In this document: in pieces, positions 18,996 to 28,108 of the stretch | How positions within the stretch are numbered: position 1 is the first letter of the stretch | Layout of the letters: the number at the start of each line of letters is the position of its first letter | DNA from: Sphingopyxis sp. | GTDB taxonomy: Bacteria > Pseudomonadota > Alphaproteobacteria > Sphingomonadales > Sphingomonadaceae | Length of the DNA stretch: 64,000 bases | Assembly (NCBI GenBank): GCA_030145715.1 | Contig: JAIXHQ010000004.1 | Span: 1 to 64,000 of the forward strand | Direction: 5' to 3' | The notes under the pieces: model-generated | Database searches by the model: none | Told to the model about the DNA's origin: nothing | What the model saw: the letters and a program-made list of their open reading frames with translations, nothing else | Program-made: the position numbers and the translations under genes

Positions 18996-19406
18996 ATGAC
19001 CACAGCTTCGATCCCTCACGATCATGCCATCGCCGTCGGCGCAGACCAGATCGATTTCATGGGCCATGTAAACAACGCCCATTATCTGAGCTGGGTGCAG
19101 GATGCGGTGCTGTCGCACTGGCGCCAGATCGCGCCGCCCGAAGCGGTCGCGGCGCATCTGTGGGTCGCGCTGAAGCATGAGATCACCTATCGCCGCCCCG
19201 CCTTTCTGGACGATCAGGTCATCGCGACCGTGATATTGGAAAAGGTTCAGGGCGCCCGCGCCTTTTACGCGACGATCATCAAGCGCGGCGAAGATGTGCT
19301 GGCCGAAGTGCAATCAAGCTGGTGCTGCATCGACGCCGAAACGCTGCGCCCCGCACGGCTGGCGAGCGACGTGATCGCAAAATTCTTTCCAGCGGAAAAA
19401 ATCTAG
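18996..19406 (+). CDS. acyl-CoA thioesterase, 4-hydroxybenzoyl-CoA thioesterase-like
   Basis: A 136-residue hotdog-fold thioesterase. The N-terminal QIDFMGHVNNAHYLSWVQDA (about 18-37) has the D-x-x-GHVNN-x-x-Y pattern of the 4-hydroxybenzoyl-CoA thioesterase/FatA-like group with the catalytic aspartate. It probably hydrolyses an acyl-CoA in the cytosol; the substrate is unknown. It begins 45 bases after queF on the same strand, and may share its transcript. The gap is unusually AT-rich (GAATATTGACATTATTG), which could also hold its own promoter. Confidence 0.85.
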   Translation: MTTASIPHDHAIAVGADQIDFMGHVNNAHYLSWVQDAVLSHWRQIAPPEAVAAHLWVALKHEITYRRPAFLDDQVIATVILEKVQGARAFYATIIKRGEDVLAEVQSSWCCIDAETLRPARLASDVIAKFFPAEKI

Positions 19407-19480
19407 GCCACCAACGTCACCCGAACGTCGGTTCGGGGGGTGGGGCTGTTTCCGGTCGTTTCCTGCCGATCCTCCCTGTC

Positions 19481-19592
19481 GCGCAGCCATGGGGAGGGGG
19501 ACCGCGCCCGAAGGGCGTGGTGGTGGGGCTGCGGCCTTGCGCTGAATGCCCCTCCGTCATCGCTTCGCGCTGCCACCTCCCCATGGCTGCGC
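19481..19592. repeat. inverted repeat, 17-base perfect arms
   Basis: Arms 19481-19497 (GCGCAGCCATGGGGAGG) and 19576-19592 are exact inverted copies around a 78-base centre. The CCTCCCC-ATGGCTGCGCCA type palindrome resembles mobile-looking intergenic repeats of sphingomonads. No transposase is nearby. Confidence 0.75.
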
Positions 19593-19641
19593 CACAAGGA
19601 GGATTTATGCCCGCAACTGGCCGCTTCCTGCCTTCCAGAAT

Positions 19642-19717
19642 ATTTCGCGCCGAGGCGCAGAGGGCGCGGAGAAACGGGTGCGCTCCTCTCTGCGATCTCT
19701 GCGCCTCGGCGCGAAAT
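19642..19717. repeat. inverted repeat, 21-base perfect arms
   Basis: Arms 19642-19662 and 19697-19717 are exact inverted copies; each contains TTCGCGCCGAGGCGCAGAG or its complement. The 34-base centre can also pair partly. It would make a very stable hairpin just before the 3' end of the P450 gene. Confidence 0.8.
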
Positions 19718-19748
19718 TCCTATATTCCTGCGGCGCTTGCGTTGAAGC

Positions 19749-21038
19749 CTAGGCCGCCTCGAACCGGATTGGCAGGCGCTTCAATCCGCCGACGAACACC
19801 GATTGGACGCGCGCGGGTTCGCCCGCCAGTTCCAGCGATTTCAATCGCGGCAGCAATTCTTCCATCAGGATGCGCATTTCCATGCGCGCCAGATGCTGGC
19901 CAAGGCACACATGCGCGCCAAAGCCAAAAGCGATCTGCTGATTCTTTTCGCGGTCGGGATCAAAGGCAAAGGGATCGCCGAACACCGCCTCATCACGGTT
20001 GCCCGAAACATAGTTGAGCATCAGCCAGTCGCCCTCGCGGATCGTCTGACCGCCGATCTCCACATCTTCCTTCGCGCTGCGCATGAAATGCTGCACCGGG
20101 GTCGTCCAGCGGATCGCTTCCTCGATCAATCCCGCCTTGTCGCTCGCCGCGTCGCGGAAGCGTTCGAATAATGCCGGGTTTCTGGCCAGTTCCATGATCG
20201 CCCCCGCGGTCGATGCGCTCGTCGTATCATGGCCGGCCGTGGCGATGATCATGTAATAACCCGCCAGTTCGCGGTCGGGAATCTGTTCGCCGCCGACCAT
20301 GGCATTGGCGATGACCGTCGCAATGTCCTGACGCGGGTTGGCACGGCGGTCGGCGGTCAGCGCGCCGAAATAATTTTCGAAATCGGCAATGACATAATTC
20401 AGCATCGCGATCGCCTGTTCAGCGCTGGTGATCGCTTCGCGGCTGCGGTTGAGTTCGGGGTCGGTGGGGCCGAAAAGCTGTTGCGTCAGCATCAGCATAC
20501 GCGGCTCATCCTCTGGCGGGACGCCCAATATGTCCATGATGACGCGCAGCGGATAATGCGCGGCCACGTCGCGGGCGAAATCGGTCTCTCGCCCGCCCGC
20601 GTCCAGCATATGATCCACCGTTTCGCGCGCGATCTGGCGGATGCGGTCTTCGACGATCTTCAGATTTTTCGGCATGAACCAGCTCTGCGTCAGCAGGCGG
20701 TATTTCATATGGTCGGGCGCATCCATCTGGACCAGCGAGCGGATCAGGTGGCCGTCGTTGCCCGGCGTCGCGGCGCGGGCCAGCGCCTCACCCGCGCGGT
20801 CGGTCAGCACCGTCGGGCGGATGCCGTTGGCAAAGCGTTGCGGGTCGCGGCTGATCGCCATGATGTCGGCGTGGCGCGTGACCAGCCAAAAGGGATCGTG
20901 ATTCGGATTTTCCACCACCGCGAGCGGCGCATGGGCCCGCGCCCAGGCAAGCTGTTCGTGCAGCGGATCCCATTTGCCGTATGCGACCGGATCGACGACG
21001 GCGGCGGCTACCTCTCCAGGCAATATCGGTTTTGTCAT
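19749..21038 (-). CDS. cytochrome P450
   Basis: A 429-residue soluble bacterial P450 (class I, needs a ferredoxin and reductase). The I-helix oxygen motif AGHDTT is at 268-273, the ExxR pair at E307/R310, and the heme loop FGFGAHVCLGQHLAR places the thiolate ligand at C378. Overall layout (MDAPDHMKYRLLTQSWFMPK early, GNRDEAVFGDPFAFDPDR before the heme loop) resembles CYP108-like and sterol or terpene hydroxylases, but the substrate cannot be assigned. No ferredoxin or reductase gene is adjacent. ATG at 21038 gives a normal N-terminus; the longer reading frame to 21089 does not. Confidence 0.94.
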   Translation of the reverse strand: MTKPILPGEVAAAVVDPVAYGKWDPLHEQLAWARAHAPLAVVENPNHDPFWLVTRHADIMAISRDPQRFANGIRPTVLTDRAGEALARAATPGNDGHLIRSLVQMDAPDHMKYRLLTQSWFMPKNLKIVEDRIRQIARETVDHMLDAGGRETDFARDVAAHYPLRVIMDILGVPPEDEPRMLMLTQQLFGPTDPELNRSREAITSAEQAIAMLNYVIADFENYFGALTADRRANPRQDIATVIANAMVGGEQIPDRELAGYYMIIATAGHDTTSASTAGAIMELARNPALFERFRDAASDKAGLIEEAIRWTTPVQHFMRSAKEDVEIGGQTIREGDWLMLNYVSGNRDEAVFGDPFAFDPDREKNQQIAFGFGAHVCLGQHLARMEMRILMEELLPRLKSLELAGEPARVQSVFVGGLKRLPIRFEAA

Positions 21039-21127
21039 GGACGGCGAAGCTGCCGCAACTCGCGATGCGAGTCGAGTGGCAAAATGCAACCGACCGGCGA
21101 CGGAGGCTACCTAAATTGCGCGCCCGG

Positions 21128-22723
21128 TCATTTGAACAGGCTGCCCAGAATGCCGCGCATCAACTGGCCGCCGAACTTGCCCGCGACCTGTCGGCCAAGA
21201 TTGGTCGCCGCCGACCGCGCCGCCGATTCGACCATCTTTTCGGCAAAGCTGGGCTTTGCGGCCTCGCGCGCCGCCGCCTTTTCCTGCTGAAGGCGGATTT
21301 TCTCTTCGGCAACCTTGCGCTTTGCCTCTTCCTTCGCGGTGATCGCGGCCTGCTTGTCGGCTTCGGCCTGCGCCTTGGCTTCAACCGCCGCCGCCTGGGC
21401 CTGTTCGGCCTTGGCGGCGAGCAATTCCTCGGCGCTCTCACGATCGACGACCGTGTCATATTTGCCCTCGACCGGCGAGATCGAGCGGATGATCGCCCGT
21501 TCCTTGGCGTCGATCGGACCGGCGCGCGACCGGGGCGGCCGAATCAGCGTCCGCTCGACCGGCGACGGCGCCCCGTCGGCCATCAACAGCGACACCAGCG
21601 CCTCGCCGACCTGCAACTCGGTAATCTCGCGCTCGACATCGACCTTCGGATTGGGCCGAAACGTCTCCGCCGCCGCTTTCACCGCCTTTTGATCGCGGGG
21701 GGTAAAGGCGCGCAGCGCATGTTGGACGCGGTTGCCCAACTGACCGGCCACCGTTTCGGGCACGTCGATCGGGTTCTGCGTGATGAAATAGACGCCGACG
21801 CCTTTCGACCGGATCAGCCGCACCACCTGTTCGATCTTTTGAACCAGCGCCGTCGGCGCATCGTTGAACAGCAGATGGGCTTCGTCAAAGAAGAAGACGA
21901 GTTTGGGTTTGTCGGGGTCGCCGACCTCGGGCAGGTTTTCGAACATCTCGCTGAGCATCCACAGCAGAAATGTCGCGTACAGCTTTGGACTGGCCATCAG
22001 CTTGTCGGCGGCGAGGATGTTGACATAACCGCGGCCCGTGTCGTCGAGCCGGATCATGTCCTGAATGTCGAGCGCCGGTTCGCCAAAGAAATTCGCGCCG
22101 CCCTGGCTTTCCAGGGTCAGCAATTGCCGCTGGATCGTGCCCACGGTCGCTTTCGACACATTGCCATATTTAGTGGTCAGTTCGTCGGCATTTTCGCCGC
22201 ACCAGACCAGCATGGCCTGAAGATCGCCCAGGTCGAGCAGCAGGAGATTCTGTTCGTCGGCAACGCGAAAAGCGATCGCCAGCACGCCTTCCTGCACGTC
22301 GTTCAGCCCCATCAACCGCGCAAGCAGCAGCGGCCCCATTTCAGAGATGGTGGTGCGGATCGGATGCCCCTGTTCGCCGAACAGGTCCCAAAAGACGACC
22401 GGATTGTCGCGGTAAGCCCAGTCGCTGTCGCCGATTTCGGCGGCGCGGGCGGCGAAAATTTCGTGCATCTTCGACGTCGGGCTGCCCGCCATCGCCATGC
22501 CGGCCAGGTCGCCCTTTACGTCGGCGACGAACACCGGCACGCCAACTTCCGAAAAGCCCTCGGCCAGCCCTTGCAGCGTCACCGTCTTGCCCGTGCCGGT
22601 CGCCCCGGCGATCAGCCCGTGCCGGTTCGCCCGTTTCAGGACGAGCGACTGGCGCGGACCGTCAGGCGCGCCGCCGCCGCCAAGACCGACATAGATTTCG
22701 CTTGCCGTGCTGCCGTCGCTCAC
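21128..22723 (-). CDS. HerA-like ATPase, DUF853 (YjgR) family
   Basis: A 531-residue P-loop ATPase. Walker A GATGTGKT is at residues 40-47, preceded by a glycine-rich N-terminus; Walker B is [12 protein letters not shown] around residue 275. The [20 protein letters not shown] and [15 protein letters not shown] blocks are typical of the DUF853/YjgR group related to HerA and FtsK-type pumps; function is unknown. The C-terminal part (about 428-490) is an Ala/Glu/Lys-rich predicted coiled coil, then a conserved-looking tail. The start is GTG at 22723 with GGAGG seven bases upstream. It lies downstream of htrA, separated by a strong terminator. Confidence 0.88.
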   Translation of the reverse strand: MSDGSTASEIYVGLGGGGAPDGPRQSLVLKRANRHGLIAGATGTGKTVTLQGLAEGFSEVGVPVFVADVKGDLAGMAMAGSPTSKMHEIFAARAAEIGDSDWAYRDNPVVFWDLFGEQGHPIRTTISEMGPLLLARLMGLNDVQEGVLAIAFRVADEQNLLLLDLGDLQAMLVWCGENADELTTKYGNVSKATVGTIQRQLLTLESQGGANFFGEPALDIQDMIRLDDTGRGYVNILAADKLMASPKLYATFLLWMLSEMFENLPEVGDPDKPKLVFFFDEAHLLFNDAPTALVQKIEQVVRLIRSKGVGVYFITQNPIDVPETVAGQLGNRVQHALRAFTPRDQKAVKAAAETFRPNPKVDVEREITELQVGEALVSLLMADGAPSPVERTLIRPPRSRAGPIDAKERAIIRSISPVEGKYDTVVDRESAEELLAAKAEQAQAAAVEAKAQAEADKQAAITAKEEAKRKVAEEKIRLQQEKAAAREAAKPSFAEKMVESAARSAATNLGRQVAGKFGGQLMRGILGSLFK

Positions 22724-22809
22724 CCTCTATCCTCCACCTGATGGCCTTTGGAGGAGGTTAGAGCGGGGACGCTGGTCAGGCAATCGCCAAACCGGCGGCG
22801 CGGCACAGC

Positions 22810-22841
22810 AAAAGGGCGCCGAACCCAAAGGTCCGGCGCCC
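22810..22841 (-). terminator. intrinsic terminator after htrA
   Basis: On the minus strand a 12-base stem (arms 22830-22841 and 22814-22825, one G-U pair) with a TTTG loop is followed directly by TTTT (complement of 22810-22813). It lies 27 bases after the HtrA stop and before the HerA-like gene, so the latter probably has its own promoter. Confidence 0.8.
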
Positions 22842-22867
22842 CATGCGTCACTCCGGAAAGCCGAAGC

Positions 22868-24361
22868 CTATTTCACGCGGATCGCGATAAAGGCCGATGG
22901 GCCGCCGCGACGCAGGATTTCGAGCAACACCGCATCGCGGCCCGCCTTTTTCGCATCGGTCACGGCCTTGGCAAGCGCATCGTTCGTCAACACCGGCGCG
23001 CGATTGACGCTGAGGATCACGTCACCGCGGCGCAGACCCTTGCGGCCCGCGTCGCTGTTGGCCGACGCGGCACCGATGACAAGACCCTTGGTCGCGGCAT
23101 CGACGCCCACGGCGCGCGCGATGTCGGGCGTCACCACCTGAACCGACAGGCCCAGCACTTCCTGAATCGTCTTGTCCGCGGCGCCGGTCGGATCCTCGGG
23201 AACCGCCTGTTCGTCCTCGGGATCAAAGTTCGATCCGGCCAGTTCGCTTTCGGGCGGGCGCGTGCCGACCACCGCGTTGAGCGTCAGCGTCTTGCCGTCG
23301 CGAATGACCTCGACCGGGATTTGCGTTCCGGGCTTGGTATTCGAAACGATATAGGACAGCGTCTGTTGCGGCGTGACATCCTTGCCATTCACCTTGGTCA
23401 CGACGTCGCCGCGCTTCAACCCGGCCTTTGCCGCCGCCTGATTGTCCTCGACGCGCTGGACGAATTCGCCGCGATCCTTGGGCAGGCCAAGCGCCGCCGC
23501 CAGATCCTCGTCGACCGGGGCGATCCCGATGCCCAGATAGCCGCGCTCGATCTTTTCGCCCGAACGCAGCGAATTGATGACCGGCATCGCCGCATCGGCG
23601 GGAATCGCGAAGTTGACGCCGATGTTGGCGCCGACGGGAGAGATCAGCATGTTGTTGATGCCGACGACATTGCCCTGAAGGTCGAACAGCGGTCCGCCCG
23701 AATTGCCGCGGTTGATGGCGGTATCGGTCTGGATATAGCGGTCATAGGCGCCGCCGCTGCCAAGGTTGCGCTGCACCGCGGAAATGATGCCCGCGGTGAC
23801 GGTCGAGCCAAGGCCGAGCGGATTGCCGATCGCGACCACCCAGTCGCCGACGCGCGCCGTCCGGCTGTCGGCGAATTTCACAAAGGGCAGCCCGGTCGCG
23901 TCGATCTTGAGCAGCGCAAGGTCGGATGCCACGTCGCGGCCGACGATCGTCGCCTTATATTCCTTTTGGTTGGTCAGCGTCACCGTGACCTGATTCACCG
24001 CCTCGCCGCGCGGACCGCCGGAAATGACATGGTTGTTGGTGACGATATAGCCGTCGGCCGAGATCAGGAATCCCGATCCGCCGCCCTGTTGTTCCTGCGT
24101 GATCGGTTCGCGCGTCCCGGCAAAGGGATTGAGCCGGACGCCGAGCGTGACTTCCTGCTTGGTCGAAATATTGACGACCGCGGGCTGAAGCTGTTCGACC
24201 AGGTCGGCAAAGCTTTCGGGCGCACCCGACCGGGGAACGACCTTTGCGATTTCGCTCTTTTCATTCTGCGCGACCTGCGCGCCGACGGGGGACTGGGTGA
24301 CCAGCGCCAAGGCGGTGCCACCAGCCAGCAAGGCCGAAGTGATGCCATATACGTAACGCAC
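22868..24361 (-). CDS. Do/HtrA family periplasmic serine protease
   Basis: A 497-residue envelope protease and chaperone for misfolded proteins. From the GTG at 24361: N-terminal signal/anchor (about 5-28), trypsin-like domain with catalytic H111 (TNNHV), D147 (SDLALLK) and S221 (GNSGGP), and two PDZ domains (about 265-355 and 385-490). It has the two-PDZ layout of DegP/DegQ. GTG is preferred to ATGs at 24448 and 24463 because AAGAGGAA lies eight bases before it, while those ATGs fall inside a 12-base hairpin and lack ribosome binding sites. It follows hflK-hflC, so membrane quality-control genes are grouped. Confidence 0.92.
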   Translation of the reverse strand: MRYVYGITSALLAGGTALALVTQSPVGAQVAQNEKSEIAKVVPRSGAPESFADLVEQLQPAVVNISTKQEVTLGVRLNPFAGTREPITQEQQGGGSGFLISADGYIVTNNHVISGGPRGEAVNQVTVTLTNQKEYKATIVGRDVASDLALLKIDATGLPFVKFADSRTARVGDWVVAIGNPLGLGSTVTAGIISAVQRNLGSGGAYDRYIQTDTAINRGNSGGPLFDLQGNVVGINNMLISPVGANIGVNFAIPADAAMPVINSLRSGEKIERGYLGIGIAPVDEDLAAALGLPKDRGEFVQRVEDNQAAAKAGLKRGDVVTKVNGKDVTPQQTLSYIVSNTKPGTQIPVEVIRDGKTLTLNAVVGTRPPESELAGSNFDPEDEQAVPEDPTGAADKTIQEVLGLSVQVVTPDIARAVGVDAATKGLVIGAASANSDAGRKGLRRGDVILSVNRAPVLTNDALAKAVTDAKKAGRDAVLLEILRRGGPSAFIAIRVK

Positions 24362-24442
24362 GATCGTTATTCCTCTTCTCTTACGAAAAAACTGGTCTGT
24401 CCCGGTTGCGGCGGTCTGCGGCGAACTGGCTGAACGGCGATT

Positions 24443-24478
24443 GAACATGAACGGTGCTTGCATGCTCCGTTCATGTTC
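24443..24478 (-). repeat. 12-base perfect hairpin in the hflC-htrA gap
   Basis: Arms 24443-24454 (GAACATGAACGG) and 24467-24478 are exact inverted copies with a 12-base loop. It lies between the hflC stop (24490) and the htrA start (24361). No T-tract follows on either strand, so it may be an operator, an mRNA processing hairpin or a stability element rather than a terminator. Confidence 0.65.
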
Positions 24479-24489
24479 GCATCGGTCGG

Positions 24490-25350
24490 TCAGTCGCCGC
24501 TGAAACGCCGCAGATAGTCGCTGTTGGGCGACAGGACGATCGAATTGTCGGCGCCTTTCGCGGCGTCGCCAAGGAAGGTCTGCCGATAGCTCTGCATCGC
24601 GCGATAAAAATCATAGAAGCCTGCGTCCTTGCCATAGCTTTCGGCATAGATGCGCGCCGCCTCTGCGTCCGCGTTGCCGCGGATGATCTGCGCTTCCTTT
24701 TGACCCAGCGCGCGGATCGACACCGATTCCTGTTCGCGCGCCGACCGCATCCGCGCGAAGGCGGCGTCGAGCGGCGTTCCGGCGGGCAGGTCGGCGCGTT
24801 TGATCCGCACGTCGATCACTTCGGCGCCATAGCGTTTCGCCTCGCGGTTCAGCGCATTCTGGATGTTGGTCATCACATTGCCGCGTTCGGCCGAAAGGAG
24901 CGATGCAAAGCTGCGCTTGCCCAATTCGTTGCGCAGCGACGATCCCAGGATCGAGGTGAGCTGAGCCTTCAAATTCTCTTCGCTGCGGATCGAGGTATAG
25001 GTGCGCGCCGGATTGACGATGCGGAACCGGGCAAAGGCATCGACCTCCAGCAGATATTGGTCGGTGGTCAGCACCCGTTCGTTCTGCATGTTCGCGCCCA
25101 GGATGCGCTTGTCAAAAAACACCACCGAATCGACGAGCGGGATGCGCGCGAGCAGCCCCGCGCCAGCGCTGCCGAACCGTTCATTGGCGTGATATTTGTT
25201 CACCACGCTGTTGATCTGGCCATAGCGGATGACGATCGCCTGCTTGTCCTCCGGAATGATGACCAGCGTCATCGCCGCGATGACCAGCCCGACGAGCAGG
25301 ATGAAGATCAGCCGCAGCGGACGGCCGAAAATTGTGTCCGAAACGCTCAT
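24490..25350 (-). CDS. hflC: FtsH protease modulator HflC
   Basis: A 286-residue SPFH/prohibitin protein anchored by one N-terminal helix (about 13-33) with its domain in the periplasm. With HflK it surrounds FtsH and modulates degradation of membrane proteins. Typical sections are EDKQAIVIRYGQI at the start of the SPFH domain, RRIVN/RFRIVNP, and a long C-terminal coiled coil (RSAREQESVSIRALGQKEAQ). The start overlaps the hflK stop by four bases (ATGA), showing tight coupling with its partner. Confidence 0.95.
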   Translation of the reverse strand: MSVSDTIFGRPLRLIFILLVGLVIAAMTLVIIPEDKQAIVIRYGQINSVVNKYHANERFGSAGAGLLARIPLVDSVVFFDKRILGANMQNERVLTTDQYLLEVDAFARFRIVNPARTYTSIRSEENLKAQLTSILGSSLRNELGKRSFASLLSAERGNVMTNIQNALNREAKRYGAEVIDVRIKRADLPAGTPLDAAFARMRSAREQESVSIRALGQKEAQIIRGNADAEAARIYAESYGKDAGFYDFYRAMQSYRQTFLGDAAKGADNSIVLSPNSDYLRRFSGD

Positions 25351-26513
25351 CGGCCGCTCTCCACGCTGGTCGCGGGCGCCTGGGCGGCGCGGCGGCGCAG
25401 TTCAGGGAGCGGGAGATAGGGCGTCACCCCGCCCGATTCGACGATCACCTTGTCCACCGGCGCCAACACCTGCTCCATCGTTTCATAATAAAGCCGGCGC
25501 TTCGTCACTTCGGGCGCCAGCTTATATTGTTCGTAAATCTTGTCGAAAGCCGATGCCTCGCCGCGCGCGCGTTCAAGCACGGTGCTGGCATAGGCTTCGG
25601 CCTCGTTGATGTTCGATTCGCGTTCCTGCTGCGCCGCCGTCACCTTGTTAAAGGCGTCGGTCACCTGTTCGGGCTGTACCGCGCGCTGCAACTGGATCGC
25701 CTCGATCGTCACCCCGGCCTTATATTTGTCGAGCAACTGCTGCATCCGCGTGCGAACCTCGCCCTCGATGCTGGCACGGCGCGGGCCGATCGCGTCGGTC
25801 AGCGTATAATTGGCCACCGTCGCGCGCATCGCGCTTTCAGCGACTTCGCGGATCGTGTTTTCCTGATCGGCGATCTGGAACAGATATTGATGCGGATCGC
25901 GCACCCGCCAGCGCACCTCGTAGCCAAGGTTGATGATATTCTGATCCTGCGTCAGGACAAAATTCTGCGATTCATTGCTGGTGGCGCCGATCTTCAGCTC
26001 GCGGATCGACTGCACATCCTCGATCTGTACCCGCTCGATCGGGTCGGGCAGCTTGATGTTGATGCCCGGCGCCATCGTCCGCGAATAGCTGCCGAGCGTG
26101 GTCACGACCCCGGCCTGGCCCTCGCCGACAATCCTGATCGACGAAAATGCGACCCACAGGACGACCGCGAGCAGAATGGCCCATTTCCACAGCCCCGCCG
26201 ATTCGGGCAGGTTCAGACCGCTGCCGCCACCGCCGCCCGATCCGCCGCCGCCGAAACCGCCGCGCCCCTTGCGCAGCAATTCGTCGAGCGCCGACGGGCC
26301 GCGCGGCTTCTGCGCCCGCCGCTGATCGGTGGGATCGGGGGTGATCCACGGGTTCCGGGGGCCGGGCTTTTTCCCGTCGCCCTTTCCATCATCGTCGCCC
26401 TTGCCGGGGCCATTGCCCCACGGGCTGTTCGCCATCAGGCTGATCGAATCGAAAAACTGCCGCAATCCCCTTGGGCTGCGGCGTCCCATGCTGCCGTCAA
26501 TCTTGTCGTTCAT
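25347..26513 (-). CDS. hflK: FtsH protease modulator HflK
   Basis: A 388-residue SPFH protein, the partner of HflC. The N-terminal cytosolic part is glycine- and proline-rich (GKGDDDGKGDGKKPGP, then GGGGSGGGGGSG), as in other HflK proteins, followed by one membrane helix (GLWKWAILLAVVLWVAFSSI) and the SPFH domain beginning VGEGQAGVVTTLG. A coiled coil precedes the C-terminus. The ATG at 26513 is used; the internal ATG at 26435 (MANSPWGNG) is also plausible, since neither has a strong ribosome binding site. It is divergent from the mrp gene with a 91-base gap that must hold both promoters. Confidence 0.93.
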   Translation of the reverse strand: MNDKIDGSMGRRSPRGLRQFFDSISLMANSPWGNGPGKGDDDGKGDGKKPGPRNPWITPDPTDQRRAQKPRGPSALDELLRKGRGGFGGGGSGGGGGSGLNLPESAGLWKWAILLAVVLWVAFSSIRIVGEGQAGVVTTLGSYSRTMAPGINIKLPDPIERVQIEDVQSIRELKIGATSNESQNFVLTQDQNIINLGYEVRWRVRDPHQYLFQIADQENTIREVAESAMRATVANYTLTDAIGPRRASIEGEVRTRMQQLLDKYKAGVTIEAIQLQRAVQPEQVTDAFNKVTAAQQERESNINEAEAYASTVLERARGEASAFDKIYEQYKLAPEVTKRRLYYETMEQVLAPVDKVIVESGGVTPYLPLPELRRRAAQAPATSVESGR

Positions 26514-26604
26514 AAGGCTTTTATAGGGGCGGCGGGCGCGATTAACAGGGGGTGCGCGCGAAAATGGCTGGCAAACGGGCCAATCATGCCTATCTGCCGG
26601 GCAC

Positions 26605-27594
26605 ATGACCGACCAAAGCGCCGATATTGCCCGCCTGACCGCCGCCGCCGCCGAACTGAGCGAGGGGCGATCGTCGGGGTTGCGCCTGCTGGACGACACG
26701 GGTCTGCTGGCCGTCGTGCTGGACGTGTCGGGCGTGGCGACCGAAGACCGCAAGCCGCTGGAAGATCGGCTGCGCGCCGGCCTGATCGCCCAGGCCGGCG
26801 TCCGCGAAGTCCGCATCGCGATGACTGCGGAGAAAAAGGCGATGACGCTGATCGCGGTCGGCAGCGGCAAGGGCGGTGTCGGCAAATCGACGCTGGCCGC
26901 CAATCTGGCCGTCGCGCTGCGCCGACAGGGGATAAAGGTCGGGCTGGTCGACGCCGACATCTATGGGCCGTCACAGCCGCGCCTGATGGACAGCGAAGGC
27001 GTCAAACCCGAAGCGCGCGGGTCGAAACTGACCCCCGTTCCCAATGCCTATGGCGTCCCGATGCTGTCGACCGGACAGATCGCCGCGCCGGGACAGGCGA
27101 TCGCCTGGCGCGGACCGATGGCGGGCAAGGCGCTGGAACAGCTTGTCGATGCAAGCTGGGGCGATATTGACACGCTGGTCGTCGACCTGCCGCCCGGCAC
27201 CGGCGACGTCCAGTTGACGATGATCCAGAAACACAAGCCCGCGGGCGCGGTGATCGTGTCGACCCCGCAGGATCTGGCGCTGATGGACGCGACCCGCGCG
27301 ATCAGCCTGTTCGACCAGGCCGATGTCCCGATCATCGGGCTGGTCGAGAATATGGCGGGATATGCCTGTCCGCATTGCGGAGAGGTCAGCGATCCGTTCG
27401 GCAGCGGCGGCGCCGAAGCGGCGGCAAAGACGATGAACCTCGATTTTCTGGGCCGTGTCCCCTTGTCGATGGGTATCCGGCTGGCCAGCGACGGCGGGGT
27501 TCCGCCCGCCGCCGGAACCGACCCGACAGGCGAGCCGTTCCATGCGATAGCGGCAAAGGTCGCGCTTTGGCTGACGACGCGAAAGGGGCGGTGA
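26605..27594 (+). CDS. Mrp/NBP35 family iron-sulfur carrier ATPase
   Basis: A 329-residue P-loop ATPase (Mrp/ApbC) that holds and delivers Fe-S clusters. The deviant Walker A SGKGGVGKST is at about 87-96, DADIYGPSQPRLM follows, and a CPHC pair (about 255-258) is the cluster-binding site at the dimer interface. The N-terminal ~75 residues form a shortened DUF59-like (FeS assembly P) domain. Its stop shares one base with the next start (TGATG), so the CoA-binding protein gene is translated with it. Confidence 0.93.
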   Translation: MTDQSADIARLTAAAAELSEGRSSGLRLLDDTGLLAVVLDVSGVATEDRKPLEDRLRAGLIAQAGVREVRIAMTAEKKAMTLIAVGSGKGGVGKSTLAANLAVALRRQGIKVGLVDADIYGPSQPRLMDSEGVKPEARGSKLTPVPNAYGVPMLSTGQIAAPGQAIAWRGPMAGKALEQLVDASWGDIDTLVVDLPPGTGDVQLTMIQKHKPAGAVIVSTPQDLALMDATRAISLFDQADVPIIGLVENMAGYACPHCGEVSDPFGSGGAEAAAKTMNLDFLGRVPLSMGIRLASDGGVPPAAGTDPTGEPFHAIAAKVALWLTTRKGR

Positions 27595-28016
27595 TGGCAA
27601 TCAACGACGATGGCGAAATTCGCGAACTGCTGGGCCAAAGGCGCCGCATCGCGGTGGTCGGCGCATCGCCCAACCCGGCCCGCGCGTCGAACGGCGTCCT
27701 CGCTTTCCTGATCGGTCAGGGGCATGACGTGATCGCGGTCAATCCGGGCCATGCGGGCAAGACCATCCGCGGCGCGCCCGTCGTCGCGACGCTGGCCGAT
27801 GTCGAACCGCCCGCCGAACTGGTCGATATATTCCGCAACAGTGCCGACGCGGGCGCCGCCGTCGACGAAGCGATCGTCCATGGCGCCAAGGCTGTGTGGA
27901 TGCAGATCGGCGTCATCGACGAAGCCGCCGCAAGGCGCGCGGCGGCTGCGGGGCTGGTCGTGGTCATGGATCGCTGCCCCAAGATCGAGATTCCGCGGCT
28001 CGGCCTTCTCCGCTGA
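27594..28016 (+). CDS. CoA-binding protein, YccU-like
   Basis: A 140-residue single-domain Rossmann protein of the CoA-binding family (succinyl-CoA synthetase-like N domain). The nucleotide loop is AVVGASPNPARASNGV (about 20-35), and the fold continues through YIAVNPGHAG-type and VWMQIGVID segments to MDRCPKIE. The cysteine in DRCPKIE is conserved in the family. Biological role is not established. AAAGGGG lies upstream of the ATG, which overlaps the mrp stop by one base, suggesting a role linked to Mrp or simple co-transcription. Confidence 0.88.
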   Translation: MAINDDGEIRELLGQRRRIAVVGASPNPARASNGVLAFLIGQGHDVIAVNPGHAGKTIRGAPVVATLADVEPPAELVDIFRNSADAGAAVDEAIVHGAKAVWMQIGVIDEAAARRAAAAGLVVVMDRCPKIEIPRLGLLR

Positions 28017-28108
28017 TCGCCGCCCGTCGCCCCGCATCGACGGGTCGCCGCGCCCGAAAGCGCGATTTTCTTTGCGCCGATTCGCCGCGCTGACTATCAG
28101 CAGCGGGC

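Larger units (their letters stand above)
19407..19748. other. gene-free gap with two long hairpins
   Basis: A 342-base gap between the convergent thioesterase and P450 genes. It holds two separate perfect inverted repeats (listed next) and no convincing open reading frame: those crossing it are short, overlap the repeats and lack coding character. The two hairpins occupy more than half of the gap and may end transcription from both sides. Confidence 0.7.
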
